Translations under genes and position numbers: made by a program
Shown: positions 25,077-33,889 of the stretch, in pieces
Position numbering within the stretch: position 1 is the stretch's first letter
How the letters are laid out: each line of letters opens with the position of its first letter
The notes under the pieces: generated by a model
Seen by the model: the letters and a program-made list of their open reading frames with translations, nothing else
Told to the model about the DNA's origin: nothing
The model's database searches: none
Assembly: GCA_913041135.1 (NCBI GenBank)
Contig: CAJWIF010000003.1
Location: forward strand, 1-57,983
DNA: 57,983 bases
Direction: 5' to 3'
Origin: an uncultured Flavobacteriales bacterium
GTDB lineage: Bacteria > Bacteroidota > Bacteroidia > Flavobacteriales_D > Sanyastnellaceae

Positions 25077-27176
25077 ATGATTCCCCCGCACCTCGTAGAC
25101 CAGGTCATTCAAACCGCCGTCATTGAAGACGTCGTGGGGGATTATGTTGAGTTGAAGAAGTCGGGCAGTTCGTTCCGAGGACTCAGTCCATTTACGAACG
25201 AGAAGACCCCGTCCTTTTATGTTTTACCGGAAAAGGGCATCTTCAAATGCTTTTCAAGCGGGAAGGGCGGAAGTGTCGTGAACTTCCTCATGGAACTTGA
25301 GAAATATTCATTTCCAGAAGCGATCAAGCAGCTTGCACAGCGTTACGGCATTGAAATAGAGGAGGAGGAAATTTCTCCAGAACAAAGAGCAGCGTCAACG
25401 GAACGTGAAAGTCTCATTGCCCTCAATGCTTGGGCACAGCAATGGTTCACCAAGGAGCTGCACGAGTCAAAGGAAGGCAAGGCCATCGCACTGACCTATT
25501 TCGAAAGCCGGGGATTCCGCCCCGATATTCTCAAGAAATTCAATGTTGGCTATTGTCCTGATCAATGGGAATCCATGAGCGTCGCAGCTCAGAATGCGGG
25601 ATATTCGAAAGAGCGTTTGCTGGCTTTGGGACTTTCAAAAGACAAGGACGGAAGGCTTTGGGACTTTTTTAAAGGCCGGGTCATGTTCCCCATTCGGGAT
25701 GTCACCGGAAGGTTCATTGCCTTTGGCGGAAGAACCCTGCGCAACGACAAGCAATCAGCAAAGTATTTCAATAGTCCGGAGAGTATTCTTTATCACAAAG
25801 GGGATGTTTTGTTTGGCATCCACTTGGCAAAGCCAGCCATTGCCAAGGAGGACCGGGTGCTCTTGGTAGAAGGATATACGGATGTGATGGCCATGCACCA
25901 GGCAGGCATTGAGCATGTGGTCTCTTCCAGTGGAACGGCTCTGACAGATGGGCAAATCAAATTGGTCCGTCGCTACACCAAGAACGTTACGGTTCTTTTT
26001 GATGGCGATGAAGCGGGAATTCGAGCGTCTTTAAGGGGAGTGGACTTGCTGTTGGCGGAGGGAATGAACGTACAGGTCGTTTTGTTCCCTGACGGCGACG
26101 ATCCAGATAGTTTTAGCAAGAAGGTCAGCTCCGAAGAACTCAAGCGACATATTGCGGAAGAAGCCAAGGACTTTGTTGCATTTAAAATGGAGTTGCTATC
26201 TCAGCAAGCGGGCCAAGACCCGGTAAAACGTGCTGAGATGATTCATAGTGTGATGGAATCCATTGCGGCCATTCCCGATGGCATTCAGCAAGGCGTTTAT
26301 TTGAAGTTGGCTTCGGAGGAATTGGGGATGTCCGAGGAGAAGTTGCAGCTCGAGATCAATAAAATCCAGCGCTTAAAGCTGGTGCAGGAGCAAAAAGCAG
26401 CGAAGCGCGATGCCTTCAGGGCGCGCCAGTCGGGGGTTCAGTCGGCACCGCCGCAAGGGGTTCAGGTACCTCAGAACTGGGGTGATCAAAGCGCGCCGCC
26501 TCCTATAGAATTAGGGGGATCAGATCACGAGATGGCCATCGACCATCGCACCTTGTTGGAACGTGACCTCATTCGTCTGTTGATCACCTATGGCAAGGAA
26601 ACATTGTTTGTAGATGTTGAGCCGGAGGCGGATGATGCAGAAGAGGTGCAAGCTGAACAACCGGACACGACCGCAGTCCCAAAACCTGAAAAACTGGAGG
26701 TGTCTTTCGCTGAATTGATGCTGCATCAATTGGAAGAGAATGACTTGCCTATGCAGGACCCCGTTTGCAAAAAAATACATGCGCTGTTCTTAGAAGCCTT
26801 GGAAAAAGGGCAAGTGCCATCAAGTTTGGATCTCCTCTCGCATCAGGATACTTCCATTCATCAACTGGTGACAGATTCTACGATTGTAAAGAACCACGTA
26901 AGTGAACGGTGGGGGGAAGTGCATCAGATTTATCCAGCGCGTGAGTTGGATCAGTTAAACAAGGCGATGATGGACTCCATGCACCAGCTGAAAATGAATG
27001 AAAACAGACAAGAAATATTGCGTGTTCAAGAGGGTTTGATTGCGTTGTCAGCTGAGGTGGATGCCGGTGATGAGACGGCCATTCATGGAATGCGTGATTT
27101 GCTTGAAAAACGAAAGCTATTGGATGCACAAAAGCGCGAAATAGCGCGTTACTTTGGGTCAATTATCCTCCCGTAG
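25077..27176 (+). CDS. dnaG: DNA primase with degenerate zinc-binding domain
   Basis: About 699 residues. It makes RNA primers at the replication fork together with the DnaB helicase. From MIPPHLVDQV, the CHC2 domain covers residues ~1-100. Its zinc ligands are mostly lost: positions 37, 40, 58 and 61 are Ser, Thr, Cys, Ser in place of Cys, His, Cys, Cys. The surrounding NEKTPSFYV and SGKGGSVVNF remain conserved. The TOPRIM catalytic core is intact (LLVEGYTDVMA; VLFDGDEAGIRAS; GDDPDSF). A Gln/Pro-rich linker leads to a divergent C-terminal helicase-binding region. The gene is divergent from the histidine kinase and 31 bases upstream of the mechanosensitive channel gene. Confidence 0.95.
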   Translation: MIPPHLVDQVIQTAVIEDVVGDYVELKKSGSSFRGLSPFTNEKTPSFYVLPEKGIFKCFSSGKGGSVVNFLMELEKYSFPEAIKQLAQRYGIEIEEEEISPEQRAASTERESLIALNAWAQQWFTKELHESKEGKAIALTYFESRGFRPDILKKFNVGYCPDQWESMSVAAQNAGYSKERLLALGLSKDKDGRLWDFFKGRVMFPIRDVTGRFIAFGGRTLRNDKQSAKYFNSPESILYHKGDVLFGIHLAKPAIAKEDRVLLVEGYTDVMAMHQAGIEHVVSSSGTALTDGQIKLVRRYTKNVTVLFDGDEAGIRASLRGVDLLLAEGMNVQVVLFPDGDDPDSFSKKVSSEELKRHIAEEAKDFVAFKMELLSQQAGQDPVKRAEMIHSVMESIAAIPDGIQQGVYLKLASEELGMSEEKLQLEINKIQRLKLVQEQKAAKRDAFRARQSGVQSAPPQGVQVPQNWGDQSAPPPIELGGSDHEMAIDHRTLLERDLIRLLITYGKETLFVDVEPEADDAEEVQAEQPDTTAVPKPEKLEVSFAELMLHQLEENDLPMQDPVCKKIHALFLEALEKGQVPSSLDLLSHQDTSIHQLVTDSTIVKNHVSERWGEVHQIYPARELDQLNKAMMDSMHQLKMNENRQEILRVQEGLIALSAEVDAGDETAIHGMRDLLEKRKLLDAQKREIARYFGSIILP

Positions 27177-27207
27177 TCTATCAGGAGGTCGGAAGTAAAA
27201 GGACGCA

Positions 27208-28035
27208 ATGAAGGAATTGATTCAGTCGGGCATTCAGTGGGGTAATGTGGATTTCACACTCAGTGATATTCTGATCGTGATTTTGGTGATTGCGATCGCC
27301 CAACTTTTGATCTGGTTTTTGAGGGTCCTCTTGGGACGTGTCTTCCGTAAAACCAATATTGAAGAGGGCAAGCGCTTCATGATATTGCGCTTGCTTCGGA
27401 CCCTGATTTACGCCATCTCTTCTGCGATAGCGCTTGAAACGATTGGGGTTGATTTGACCTTGTTGTGGGCGAGTTCAGCGGCGTTGTTGGTCGGTGTAGG
27501 TATCGGCCTTCAAAACTTCTTCAATGATGTGATTTCGGGATTTGTATTGTTGTTCGAAGGAGGTGTTCGCGTCGGAGATGAATTGGAAGTCGATGGCATG
27601 TTGGTGCGCGTTGAACGCATCGACTTGAGATCGACCCGGGTGATCACACGTTATGGCAATCTGATTGTGATGCCCAACGGTCTGATCTCAGGCCAGACGG
27701 TGCGTAATTTTACGCAAGGTGATACGGCGTCTATGTTGGAAGTCAAAGTGGGAGTGGCCTATGGAAGTGAAGCCAAGATGGTCGAACGGATTTTAATTGA
27801 GTGCGCGAATGCTGAGTCTCTTGTCATTCGGCGCAAGGAAACGGCCGCTTTATTTCAAGATTTTGGCGACTCCTCCTTGAATTTCAGTGTGTATTTCTGG
27901 GTGAACCAGCCGTGGTCGCGTCGTGTGATTTCGAGCAACATCCGCTTTCGCATTGATGAAGCATTCCGAAAAGAGGGAATCCGCATTCCTTTCCCGCAAC
28001 GCGATATTCATGTGATCGCACCCGAGGCGGAATAG
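27208..28035 (+). CDS. mscS: Small-conductance mechanosensitive ion channel (MscS family)
   Basis: A 275-residue inner-membrane channel that opens under tension to release solutes after osmotic downshock. Three membrane segments fit the family: ~21-43 (ILIVILVIAIAQLLIWF), ~63-85 and the pore helix region ~92-115 with ALLVGVGIGLQNFFNDVISG. The beta domain (VGDELEVDGMLVRVERIDLR, then NLIVMPNGLISG) and the C-terminal alpha/beta domain ending FPQRDIHVI follow. Its start has an AAGGA motif six bases upstream, a rare Shine-Dalgarno-like site in this window. It probably follows dnaG on one transcript. Confidence 0.93.
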   Translation: MKELIQSGIQWGNVDFTLSDILIVILVIAIAQLLIWFLRVLLGRVFRKTNIEEGKRFMILRLLRTLIYAISSAIALETIGVDLTLLWASSAALLVGVGIGLQNFFNDVISGFVLLFEGGVRVGDELEVDGMLVRVERIDLRSTRVITRYGNLIVMPNGLISGQTVRNFTQGDTASMLEVKVGVAYGSEAKMVERILIECANAESLVIRRKETAALFQDFGDSSLNFSVYFWVNQPWSRRVISSNIRFRIDEAFRKEGIRIPFPQRDIHVIAPEAE

Positions 28036-28071
28036 AGCAGCCGAGACGTGTGGGTTTATGTTGATAGAACC

Positions 28072-29817
28072 TTATTGGCCCTCCCACGTCCCCGTTTCTC
28101 GGACTGATCGCAAGTGTAAATTCAACTCCGTCCGGTTTTCCCATCCTCGTGGCTTCCAGGTGTTTTTAACCAGCGTAAAAGCAAGGTCGAGACGGTTCCA
28201 TTTCTTAATATCAGAGGCGAGAAGCCCCATGTTCCATCCGATGGCATCAATGGACTGCTGCTCATTTTCAGGATGACCAATCGTGATTTTCAAATGTTTC
28301 CCTTGAACACCGATGGTCCGAGGTGGACGAAGACATTGAACATTCTTTAAAATAAAAACGGGGGTGGGGTTTCCTGGCCCAAAGGGTTCCAATTGTTGCA
28401 GTTCCCGGAATGCCTCTAAAGTCAGGTCTGAGAGCTGAACCTCCTGATCACAATGCACTTTTCGTTGTGGCGGAACCTGTCCCAGTTGTTTTTTGACAGC
28501 GGCTTCTAGCAGTTCCTTGAAGGCATCTAAATTTTCTGTTGGCAAACTCAAACCAGCGGCCATGGTATGGCCTCCGAACTGGGAGAGTAAACTAGCGCAC
28601 TCTTCCAAGGCACTGTGGATGTCAACGCCATCTACCGACCGGGCGCTTCCGATCAGAATACCGTCTTCCTCGGATAGGACGATACTGGGGCGAAAGCGCT
28701 TCTCAATCAATCGACTAGCTACAATTCCGACCACACCTCGATGCCAGTCTTTTCCGGATACAACCGTGCAGAATGCCTTTGGATTTGATTTTTCGAGCTG
28801 AGCAAAGGCTTGTTCGGTTGTGGCTTCATCCACTTCTCGACGCTTCAAGTTCATCTCTTCGATTTCGCGGGCCACTTCTGTAGCCCGATGTTCGCTTTTC
28901 TCCATCAGTAGATCGACAACACGCTGGGCATGGTCCATTCTGCCTGCGGCGTTGATTCGCGGGCCAAGCGTGAAGCTAATGTCGCGAACACTTTGCGGTG
29001 CTTGCTGGATTCCTGCGGCACGCATCAAAGCGAAAATCCCGGGCCGCTGGCGTTTTTTCAATTGCTTAAGTCCTTGTGACGCCATGATCCTGTTTTCGTC
29101 CGTGAGTTCTACAAGGTCAGCACCGATGCTGATGGCGACCAGATCCAATTCCTCTAGAACACCCCCCTCCGGAAGATCCATCGTGTGAGCGAGGCCTTGA
29201 AGCAATTTAAACGCGACGCCACAGCCAGAAAGTTCTTTAAAGGGATAGTCGCAATCGGATTGCTTGGGATTCAGGATGGCGTAGGCCTCAGGAAGCGTTG
29301 ATTCGGGAAGGTGGTGGTCGCAGATGATCACATCGATGCCTTGCTCCTTGGCTTGTTGGATGGAGCTGAAATCCTTTGTGCCGCAGTCTAGGGTAATCAT
29401 CAAGGAATAGCCATTGTCAGTGGCCCACTGGACCCCTTCAGCGCTGACGCCATACCCTTCGTCGTAGCGATGGGGAATGTACGTTTTGATTTGTGCTCCA
29501 ACACCTTCCAAGTAGCTCGCCATCATAGCAACAGCAGTCGTTCCGTCGACGTCGTAGTCACCATAAATCAAAATACGTTCTTCATCCTCGATGGCCTCAT
29601 GCAGGCGATTGACCGCCTTGCGCATGTCTTTCATGAGCAATGGATGGTGCAGCGCTGTGAAGCCCGGGTTTAAGAAATCAACGACGTCTTTTACTTGACT
29701 CAATCCCCGTTGTAAAAGAAGAGACGCAACCAATTGGGTGAGGCCTGCGTCTTCCATGAGACGTTCAATTTCACCTTGACCCGGCTTCGTTTTTACGATC
29801 CAATTGCTGTTTTCCAT
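28072..29817 (-). CDS. recJ: Single-stranded-DNA-specific exonuclease RecJ
   Basis: A 581-residue 5'-3' ssDNA exonuclease of recombination and mismatch repair. The DHH phosphoesterase motifs are visible: GDYDVDGTTA (86-95), DCGT, and CDHHLPES (166-173). DHHA1 follows with RPSIVLSEEDG and SARSVDGVDIHSALE, and then the OB-fold with QLEPFGPGNPTPVF. The ATG at 29817 (MENSNWIVKTKP) fits the family N-terminus; an in-frame start 17 codons upstream adds a Pro/His-rich stretch without family support. Convergent with mscS and divergent from the Cys-rich lipoprotein gene. Confidence 0.94.
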   Translation of the reverse strand: MENSNWIVKTKPGQGEIERLMEDAGLTQLVASLLLQRGLSQVKDVVDFLNPGFTALHHPLLMKDMRKAVNRLHEAIEDEERILIYGDYDVDGTTAVAMMASYLEGVGAQIKTYIPHRYDEGYGVSAEGVQWATDNGYSLMITLDCGTKDFSSIQQAKEQGIDVIICDHHLPESTLPEAYAILNPKQSDCDYPFKELSGCGVAFKLLQGLAHTMDLPEGGVLEELDLVAISIGADLVELTDENRIMASQGLKQLKKRQRPGIFALMRAAGIQQAPQSVRDISFTLGPRINAAGRMDHAQRVVDLLMEKSEHRATEVAREIEEMNLKRREVDEATTEQAFAQLEKSNPKAFCTVVSGKDWHRGVVGIVASRLIEKRFRPSIVLSEEDGILIGSARSVDGVDIHSALEECASLLSQFGGHTMAAGLSLPTENLDAFKELLEAAVKKQLGQVPPQRKVHCDQEVQLSDLTLEAFRELQQLEPFGPGNPTPVFILKNVQCLRPPRTIGVQGKHLKITIGHPENEQQSIDAIGWNMGLLASDIKKWNRLDLAFTLVKNTWKPRGWENRTELNLHLRSVRETGTWEGQ

Positions 29818-29897
29818 TGATTTGTAATGCCAAGTTGGTTGAAAAGGATGCGGAGTTGACGCCTTCAACTTATCTTGGCCCTGCCTAATTTAGGACA

Positions 29898-30932
29898 ATG
29901 AACTTGCAAACGCCTTCATTAAATCGATTCCTGATGCCACAAATTCGTTCCATCACACTGTTTTTCTCTTTGTTCGCCTTGACAGCTTTGTTCAGCGCGT
30001 GTTTAAATGACGACAATAAAATCCCCGAAAATTGCTATGATGGCATTTTAAATAACGGAGAGGAATTGGTGGACTGTGGAGGGTCCATTTGCCCTCCATG
30101 TGATCCTTGCGAGAACAGTCAATACGACGTTTTGCTTGGAGAGCAGTGGGTTGATTGCGGTGGAGAGTGTGATCCATGTGACCCCAGTTTCAATGGTCAA
30201 TTGGATCCAGGCGAAGATGGAATTGATTGCGGAGGATCTACAGGCGTCGCCTGTGGTGAGCTGTGTGATGATGGTCTGTTGAATGGCTACGAAGCTGCAG
30301 TGGATTGCGGTGATGGCTGCGAAGATGCGTGTCCGACATGCTGTGACGGAATCATGAATGGAGACGAAGTCGCTGTTGATTGCGGAGGAGACTACCTCAA
30401 TGGTCTTTTCGTCGCTTGCTCTGATGGAACTCCTCTAGATCAATGTCCAACATGTCCTCCTGGAGTGAACTGTGGAAACGGCCTGTTGGATGGTGACGAG
30501 CAATACATTGATTGTGGTGGAGACTTTTGTCCTGAATGCATGGCCATGATGACTTGGAAAGTCAATGGAACAACGATGTTGGCTGAAGGGCCTCTAGTGG
30601 TTGGAACCTTAACAGGTGGATCCATTGGAATATTGGGAACCCCGCTTTCGGGAGGTGAAATGGGACTGTTCTTGGACGAGCCTGCTTTAGGATGGCAAAA
30701 TGGAATCACCATTCAATGTAACCCGACTTCCATGCCTACAGCCGCAGCTTATACGGACGCAGCAGGCACGTCTTACGCGACTTCGTTTGGTGGTGGAGTT
30801 ACCGTTGACATTACTTACGTTGATACGAATCCAGGCGGAATCATTGTCGGCACGTTCATGGGAACGGTGGTGGCAGGAACGGGAGCTAGCGTCAACTTAG
30901 CGCAAGGAACCTTTATGGTTCCATTGCCTTAA
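29898..30932 (+). CDS. Cysteine-rich repeat lipoprotein
   Basis: A predicted lipoprotein of 344 residues; the alternative ATG at 29934 gives a shorter, better-placed signal peptide. The lipobox FSAC puts the lipidated Cys at residue 35. Residues ~46-215 contain about six imperfect copies of a unit of the form DGxxNGxExxxDCGGxxCxxC, rich in Asp, Gly and Cys. The pairing of acidic loops with Cys suggests disulfide-locked calcium-binding turns. The last ~125 residues form a Gly/Thr-rich beta domain without recognised homologues (starting MTWKVNGTTMLAEG, ending GASVNLAQGTFMVP). Function unknown; probably surface exposed. A promoter-like TATCTTGG lies at 29871-29878. Confidence 0.75.
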   Translation: MNLQTPSLNRFLMPQIRSITLFFSLFALTALFSACLNDDNKIPENCYDGILNNGEELVDCGGSICPPCDPCENSQYDVLLGEQWVDCGGECDPCDPSFNGQLDPGEDGIDCGGSTGVACGELCDDGLLNGYEAAVDCGDGCEDACPTCCDGIMNGDEVAVDCGGDYLNGLFVACSDGTPLDQCPTCPPGVNCGNGLLDGDEQYIDCGGDFCPECMAMMTWKVNGTTMLAEGPLVVGTLTGGSIGILGTPLSGGEMGLFLDEPALGWQNGITIQCNPTSMPTAAAYTDAAGTSYATSFGGGVTVDITYVDTNPGGIIVGTFMGTVVAGTGASVNLAQGTFMVPLP

Positions 30933-30995
30933 TGACGGGCCTTCTGACCGGGCAGGCCTAATTAGTACAGTACAATCCAAGGTGCATTGAACGGC

Positions 30996-31970
30996 TCATT
31001 CCGGTAATCGGATGAGGTCGAACAGCGGGTCCAAGTTCGGTGCAATGATGATTTCAATGCGGCGATTGCGGGCCTTGTCTGTTTCATCCAACGGGTGGTA
31101 TTCACTTCGACCAGATGCTGCAAGAGCATTTGGGCTGACACCTGACACAGTCAGGATCTCAATAACAGCCGTGGAACGCAAGACGCTCAACTCCCAGTTG
31201 TTCTTTGGTATCGAAGTCGATGAGAGTTGATCCGTGTCTGTATGACCTTCTACAATGATCTCCAGTTGTTCCTGGCTGCTGATTACCGCAGCGAGGTCTC
31301 GGAGAGCCTGCTGACCGTCGGTGTTGATTCGAGTGCTTCCTGAGGGAAAGAGAAGCTGTGCTTCTAAACTAACATAGACTTTTCCGTTGCGTTGTTCTAC
31401 GCTCAATCCGCGGTCTGCGAAACCCAATAAAGCTTGGGCAAGTTGACTTCTCAATGCTTCTGCTGCGGCATCACGTGCGGCAAGAAGTCCTTCCAATTCT
31501 TGAACGCGTTTGGAGCGCTCAGCCAATTGTGATTGACGCAATTCGAGACTACGGCTCAACTCGTTCAACGCATCTTCTTGGGATTGAAGTTCTTGACGAA
31601 CGCGACTTAGATCTGCGAGCAATGCCCGATTTTCCTCATTGATGGCGGCCATCTTGGAGGAACTTTCGGATGTCAATACATCGTTCAATTCACGCAGTCG
31701 TTCAATGTCAGCCTCTACCCTCGTTACCTCACGACCCAATCGAGCTGTATCAAGAGCCAGTTGTTGTTGTGCTTTGGTAAGTACATTGACACGGCCACTG
31801 AGTTCCCGACGGTCGATTTCGCCATCTTGACTCGCCAATGTGAGCATCTGACTTTTTCGCTCCAGTGTGTCGAAGTCAGATTGTAAGGCATCGAATTGCT
31901 TCATTGAAACGCATCCAGAGAATGCCGTCAGAAGAATTAGTGCGGAAAGAATAGCCGAAGAGAGTCGCAT
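30996..31970 (-). CDS. OmpA-family lipoprotein with coiled-coil stalk
   Basis: A 324-residue lipoprotein: signal peptide ALILLTAFSGC with Cys20 as lipidation site. Residues ~22-185 are a long coiled coil with heptads of Leu, Glu and Arg, and residues ~190-315 are an OmpA/MotB-like peptidoglycan-binding domain (IIVEGHTDTD, then RSEYHPLDETDKARNRRIEI). It should anchor the outer membrane to peptidoglycan, with the coiled coil as spacer. It has the largest intergenic region of the window upstream, about 290 bases, with an inverted repeat. It is convergent with the Cys-rich lipoprotein. Confidence 0.92.
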   Translation of the reverse strand: MRLSSAILSALILLTAFSGCVSMKQFDALQSDFDTLERKSQMLTLASQDGEIDRRELSGRVNVLTKAQQQLALDTARLGREVTRVEADIERLRELNDVLTSESSSKMAAINEENRALLADLSRVRQELQSQEDALNELSRSLELRQSQLAERSKRVQELEGLLAARDAAAEALRSQLAQALLGFADRGLSVEQRNGKVYVSLEAQLLFPSGSTRINTDGQQALRDLAAVISSQEQLEIIVEGHTDTDQLSSTSIPKNNWELSVLRSTAVIEILTVSGVSPNALAASGRSEYHPLDETDKARNRRIEIIIAPNLDPLFDLIRLPE

Positions 31971-32262
31971 GATCTGAAATTGGTATAACCCCCCAATTTC
32001 ATCAGGCGGTAAATAAGTTTAGTCTTCAGAGGACAATTTTATTAAGAACGAAATGTTCATATAGTGTCATTGTGACATAAATTTGACTATTAACGTAATC
32101 ATTGCATCCATGGTTTACAATAAACTACGCGCGCTTTCACATTGGATTGACCATACACTCGGATGGTTTTTTACGAACGGCCAAAAATCCAATATGGACA
32201 AAGGCGGTGAGTATATGTGGTGAAAATCCTACGTGTAACGAGTTCAATCTTTTTCCACCCTG
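31971..32262. other. AT-rich intergenic region upstream of the OmpA-family gene
   Basis: This 292-base stretch holds no credible gene. It is visibly richer in A/T than its neighbours. Because the dehydrogenase gene on its right ends here, the region can serve only the OmpA-family gene as regulatory space. It contains the perfect inverted repeat TGTCA-TTG-TGACA at 32065-32077. No exact TAnnTTTG is present on the minus strand; TAAAATTG, one mismatch, is the closest. Confidence 0.5.
32065..32077. promoter_or_regulatory. Inverted repeat TGTCA-TTG-TGACA
   Basis: A perfect 13-base inverted repeat about 95 bases upstream of the OmpA-family start. It looks like a site for a dimeric regulator. No regulator gene is adjacent, and a chance palindrome cannot be excluded. 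Confidence 0.3.
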
Positions 32263-33714
32263 TCAGGTGATAGAAACGCAGACGTTTTGAGGTTCAGTAA
32301 AGAACTGCAAAGCGTTCCAACCGCCCTCTCGACCGACTCCAGAGTCTTTCACTCCACCAAAAGGAGTTCTTAGGTCGCGGACCAACCAGCAGTTGATCCA
32401 TGCGATGCCACTTTCAACACCGGCTGCAACGCGGTGAGCTTTCCCAATATGTTGAGTCCAAATGGTACAAGCCAATCCAAAAGGACTGGAATTGGCAAGT
32501 TGAACGGCCTCATTCTCTGTGTGGAATCGTTGCAGTGTGATGACCGGTCCGAAAACTTCTTCTTGGTTGATTCTACACTCGGGACCGGCATCTTCAAAGA
32601 CGGTTGGTTGAACGAAATACCCCCCTTCGCAGCGCGCGTTCGGAGCATCGGCGATGCTTCCACCGCATAGCAATGTTGCTCCTTCTGCTTGAGCAGATTG
32701 GATATGCTCCATTATTTTATCCCGATGGGCAAGAGATACCACGGCGCCCATTTTGGTTCCCGGAATCATGGGATCATTGGGCTGCATCCGTCCCACTTTT
32801 TCAATCAAGGCATCTCGGAAGCGATCGTAAATGGAATCTTCAATGAGGATCCGCGATGAGCAAAGGCAAATCTGTCCTTGATTCGCAAACGAAGAACGAA
32901 TGGTCGTTTGCAATGCTTTTTCGAAATCGCAATCGGCGAAGATGATTGCCGGGTTTTTGCCTCCAAGCTCAAGACTCATCTTTTTGAACATGGGACCTGC
33001 AGTGCGGGCAATGTGAGCTCCGGTGACTGTGCCTCCCGTGAATGAGATGGCTTTGATGGAAGGGTGCGAAACAATGGCTTGCCCGACTTCTGGGCCAAGG
33101 CCGTGAACAATGTTGAGCACGCCAGGAGGGAATCCGGCCTCAAGCACCCATTGCGATAGCATCCAGGCTGTCACGGGCGTAATTTCGGAAGGTTTGGCAA
33201 TGACGCAATTGCCTGCGGCGAGTGCAGGTGCGATCTTCCAGGTGAAGAGGTAGAGAGGAAGGTTCCAAGGTGAGATGCACCCCACGACTCCGATCGGTTT
33301 TCGATGGGTGTAGTTGATGTGGGAAGGTCCTGCTGGAATGTGTGCTTCCGATGGAAACTGTTCGATGGCACTTGCGAAAAATGCGAGATTTTGTTCTGCT
33401 CGAGGGATATCCACGCTTTGGGCCAACGAAATGGGCTTTCCATTGTCGCGAGATTCCGCTTCTGCAAGCTGTGCACTGTTGTGCGAAATGAGCTGCGCCA
33501 ACTTCCTCAAACAGGCTGCACGGCCTTCAACAGGGGTGGTACTCCACGTTGGAAAGGCTTGGGCAGCAGCGGCATACGCCTGGTCAACATCAGATGCTTT
33601 TGATCGAGGCAATCGTCCCGTAATTTCTCCCGTAGCCGGTTCTATTTGGTCAAGCCATTCCCCGTCATTCGCAGGTTTTAATTCCGATCCGATCAAGTTC
33701 AATAATTGCAGCAT
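32263..33714 (-). CDS. Aldehyde dehydrogenase, ALDH8/2-aminomuconic semialdehyde dehydrogenase-like
   Basis: About 483 residues from the ATG at 33714. NAD(P)-dependent oxidation of an aldehyde to an acid. Catalytic positions are present: N151 (SPWNLPLY), E249 (SLELGGKNP) and C283 (FANQGQICLCSSR). The NQGQICLCSSRILIE segment is close to the ALDH8 family (NQGEICLCTSR in human ALDH8A1), which oxidises 2-aminomuconic semialdehyde in the kynurenine pathway; related enzymes act on 2-hydroxymuconic semialdehyde. No other kynurenine gene is in the window, so the substrate is inferred. A TATCTTGG promoter-like element ends five bases upstream of the ATG. Confidence 0.88.
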   Translation of the reverse strand: MLQLLNLIGSELKPANDGEWLDQIEPATGEITGRLPRSKASDVDQAYAAAAQAFPTWSTTPVEGRAACLRKLAQLISHNSAQLAEAESRDNGKPISLAQSVDIPRAEQNLAFFASAIEQFPSEAHIPAGPSHINYTHRKPIGVVGCISPWNLPLYLFTWKIAPALAAGNCVIAKPSEITPVTAWMLSQWVLEAGFPPGVLNIVHGLGPEVGQAIVSHPSIKAISFTGGTVTGAHIARTAGPMFKKMSLELGGKNPAIIFADCDFEKALQTTIRSSFANQGQICLCSSRILIEDSIYDRFRDALIEKVGRMQPNDPMIPGTKMGAVVSLAHRDKIMEHIQSAQAEGATLLCGGSIADAPNARCEGGYFVQPTVFEDAGPECRINQEEVFGPVITLQRFHTENEAVQLANSSPFGLACTIWTQHIGKAHRVAAGVESGIAWINCWLVRDLRTPFGGVKDSGVGREGGWNALQFFTEPQNVCVSIT

Positions 33715-33718
33715 GCCA

Positions 33719-33726
33719 CCAAGATA
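33719..33726 (-). promoter_or_regulatory. Promoter-like TATCTTGG of the aldehyde dehydrogenase gene
   Basis: One mismatch to TAnnTTTG, five bases before the ATG at 33714. The same variant precedes the Cys-rich lipoprotein gene at 29871-29878. Confidence 0.35.
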
Positions 33727-33768
33727 AAGGAAGTGTAACGTTTGGCTTTTTCTTAAGGGAAACCTTTT

Positions 33769-33776
33769 TATCTTTG
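33769..33776 (+). promoter_or_regulatory. -7 promoter element TATCTTTG of tRNA-Gln
   Basis: An exact match 36 bases before the tRNA, leaving a short 5' leader for RNase P to remove. A TTTG at 33741-33744 is a possible -33 element, at somewhat long spacing. Confidence 0.6.
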
Positions 33777-33811
33777 CCGTCGCTTGGGACCTAAAATTGG
33801 CCGATGCACAT

Positions 33812-33882
33812 TCCCCGATGGTGTAATGGTAACACACCGGTTTTTGGTGCCGTTATTCCAGGTTCGAGTCCTGGTCGGGGAA
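33812..33882 (+). tRNA. tRNA-Gln (UUG anticodon)
   Basis: A cloverleaf of 71 bases. The seven-base-pair acceptor stem is TCCCCGA/TCGGGGA. The D arm is GTG-TAATGGTAA-CAC. The anticodon stem CCGGT/GCCGT has a loop TTTTGGT with anticodon TTG at 33844-33846. The T arm is CCAGG-TTCGAGT-CCTGG, with discriminator A. The first anticodon-stem pair is C-T, a mismatch, and the last is T-G. The CCA end is not encoded and must be added by the nucleotidyltransferase. The gene is a single-tRNA unit with its own promoter and terminator. Confidence 0.95.
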
Positions 33883-33889
33883 CGTAGAG

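Noticed and set aside
30942-30975. Imperfect GGCCT/AGGCC hairpin between the Cys-rich and OmpA-family genes as a shared terminator
   Set aside because: The loop is 11 bases and no T-run follows on either side.
32102-32290. A 62-codon frame in the intergenic region upstream of the OmpA-family gene
   Set aside because: It runs into the aldehyde dehydrogenase on the other strand, has no recognisable motif and no promoter element, and is in AT-rich regulatory DNA.
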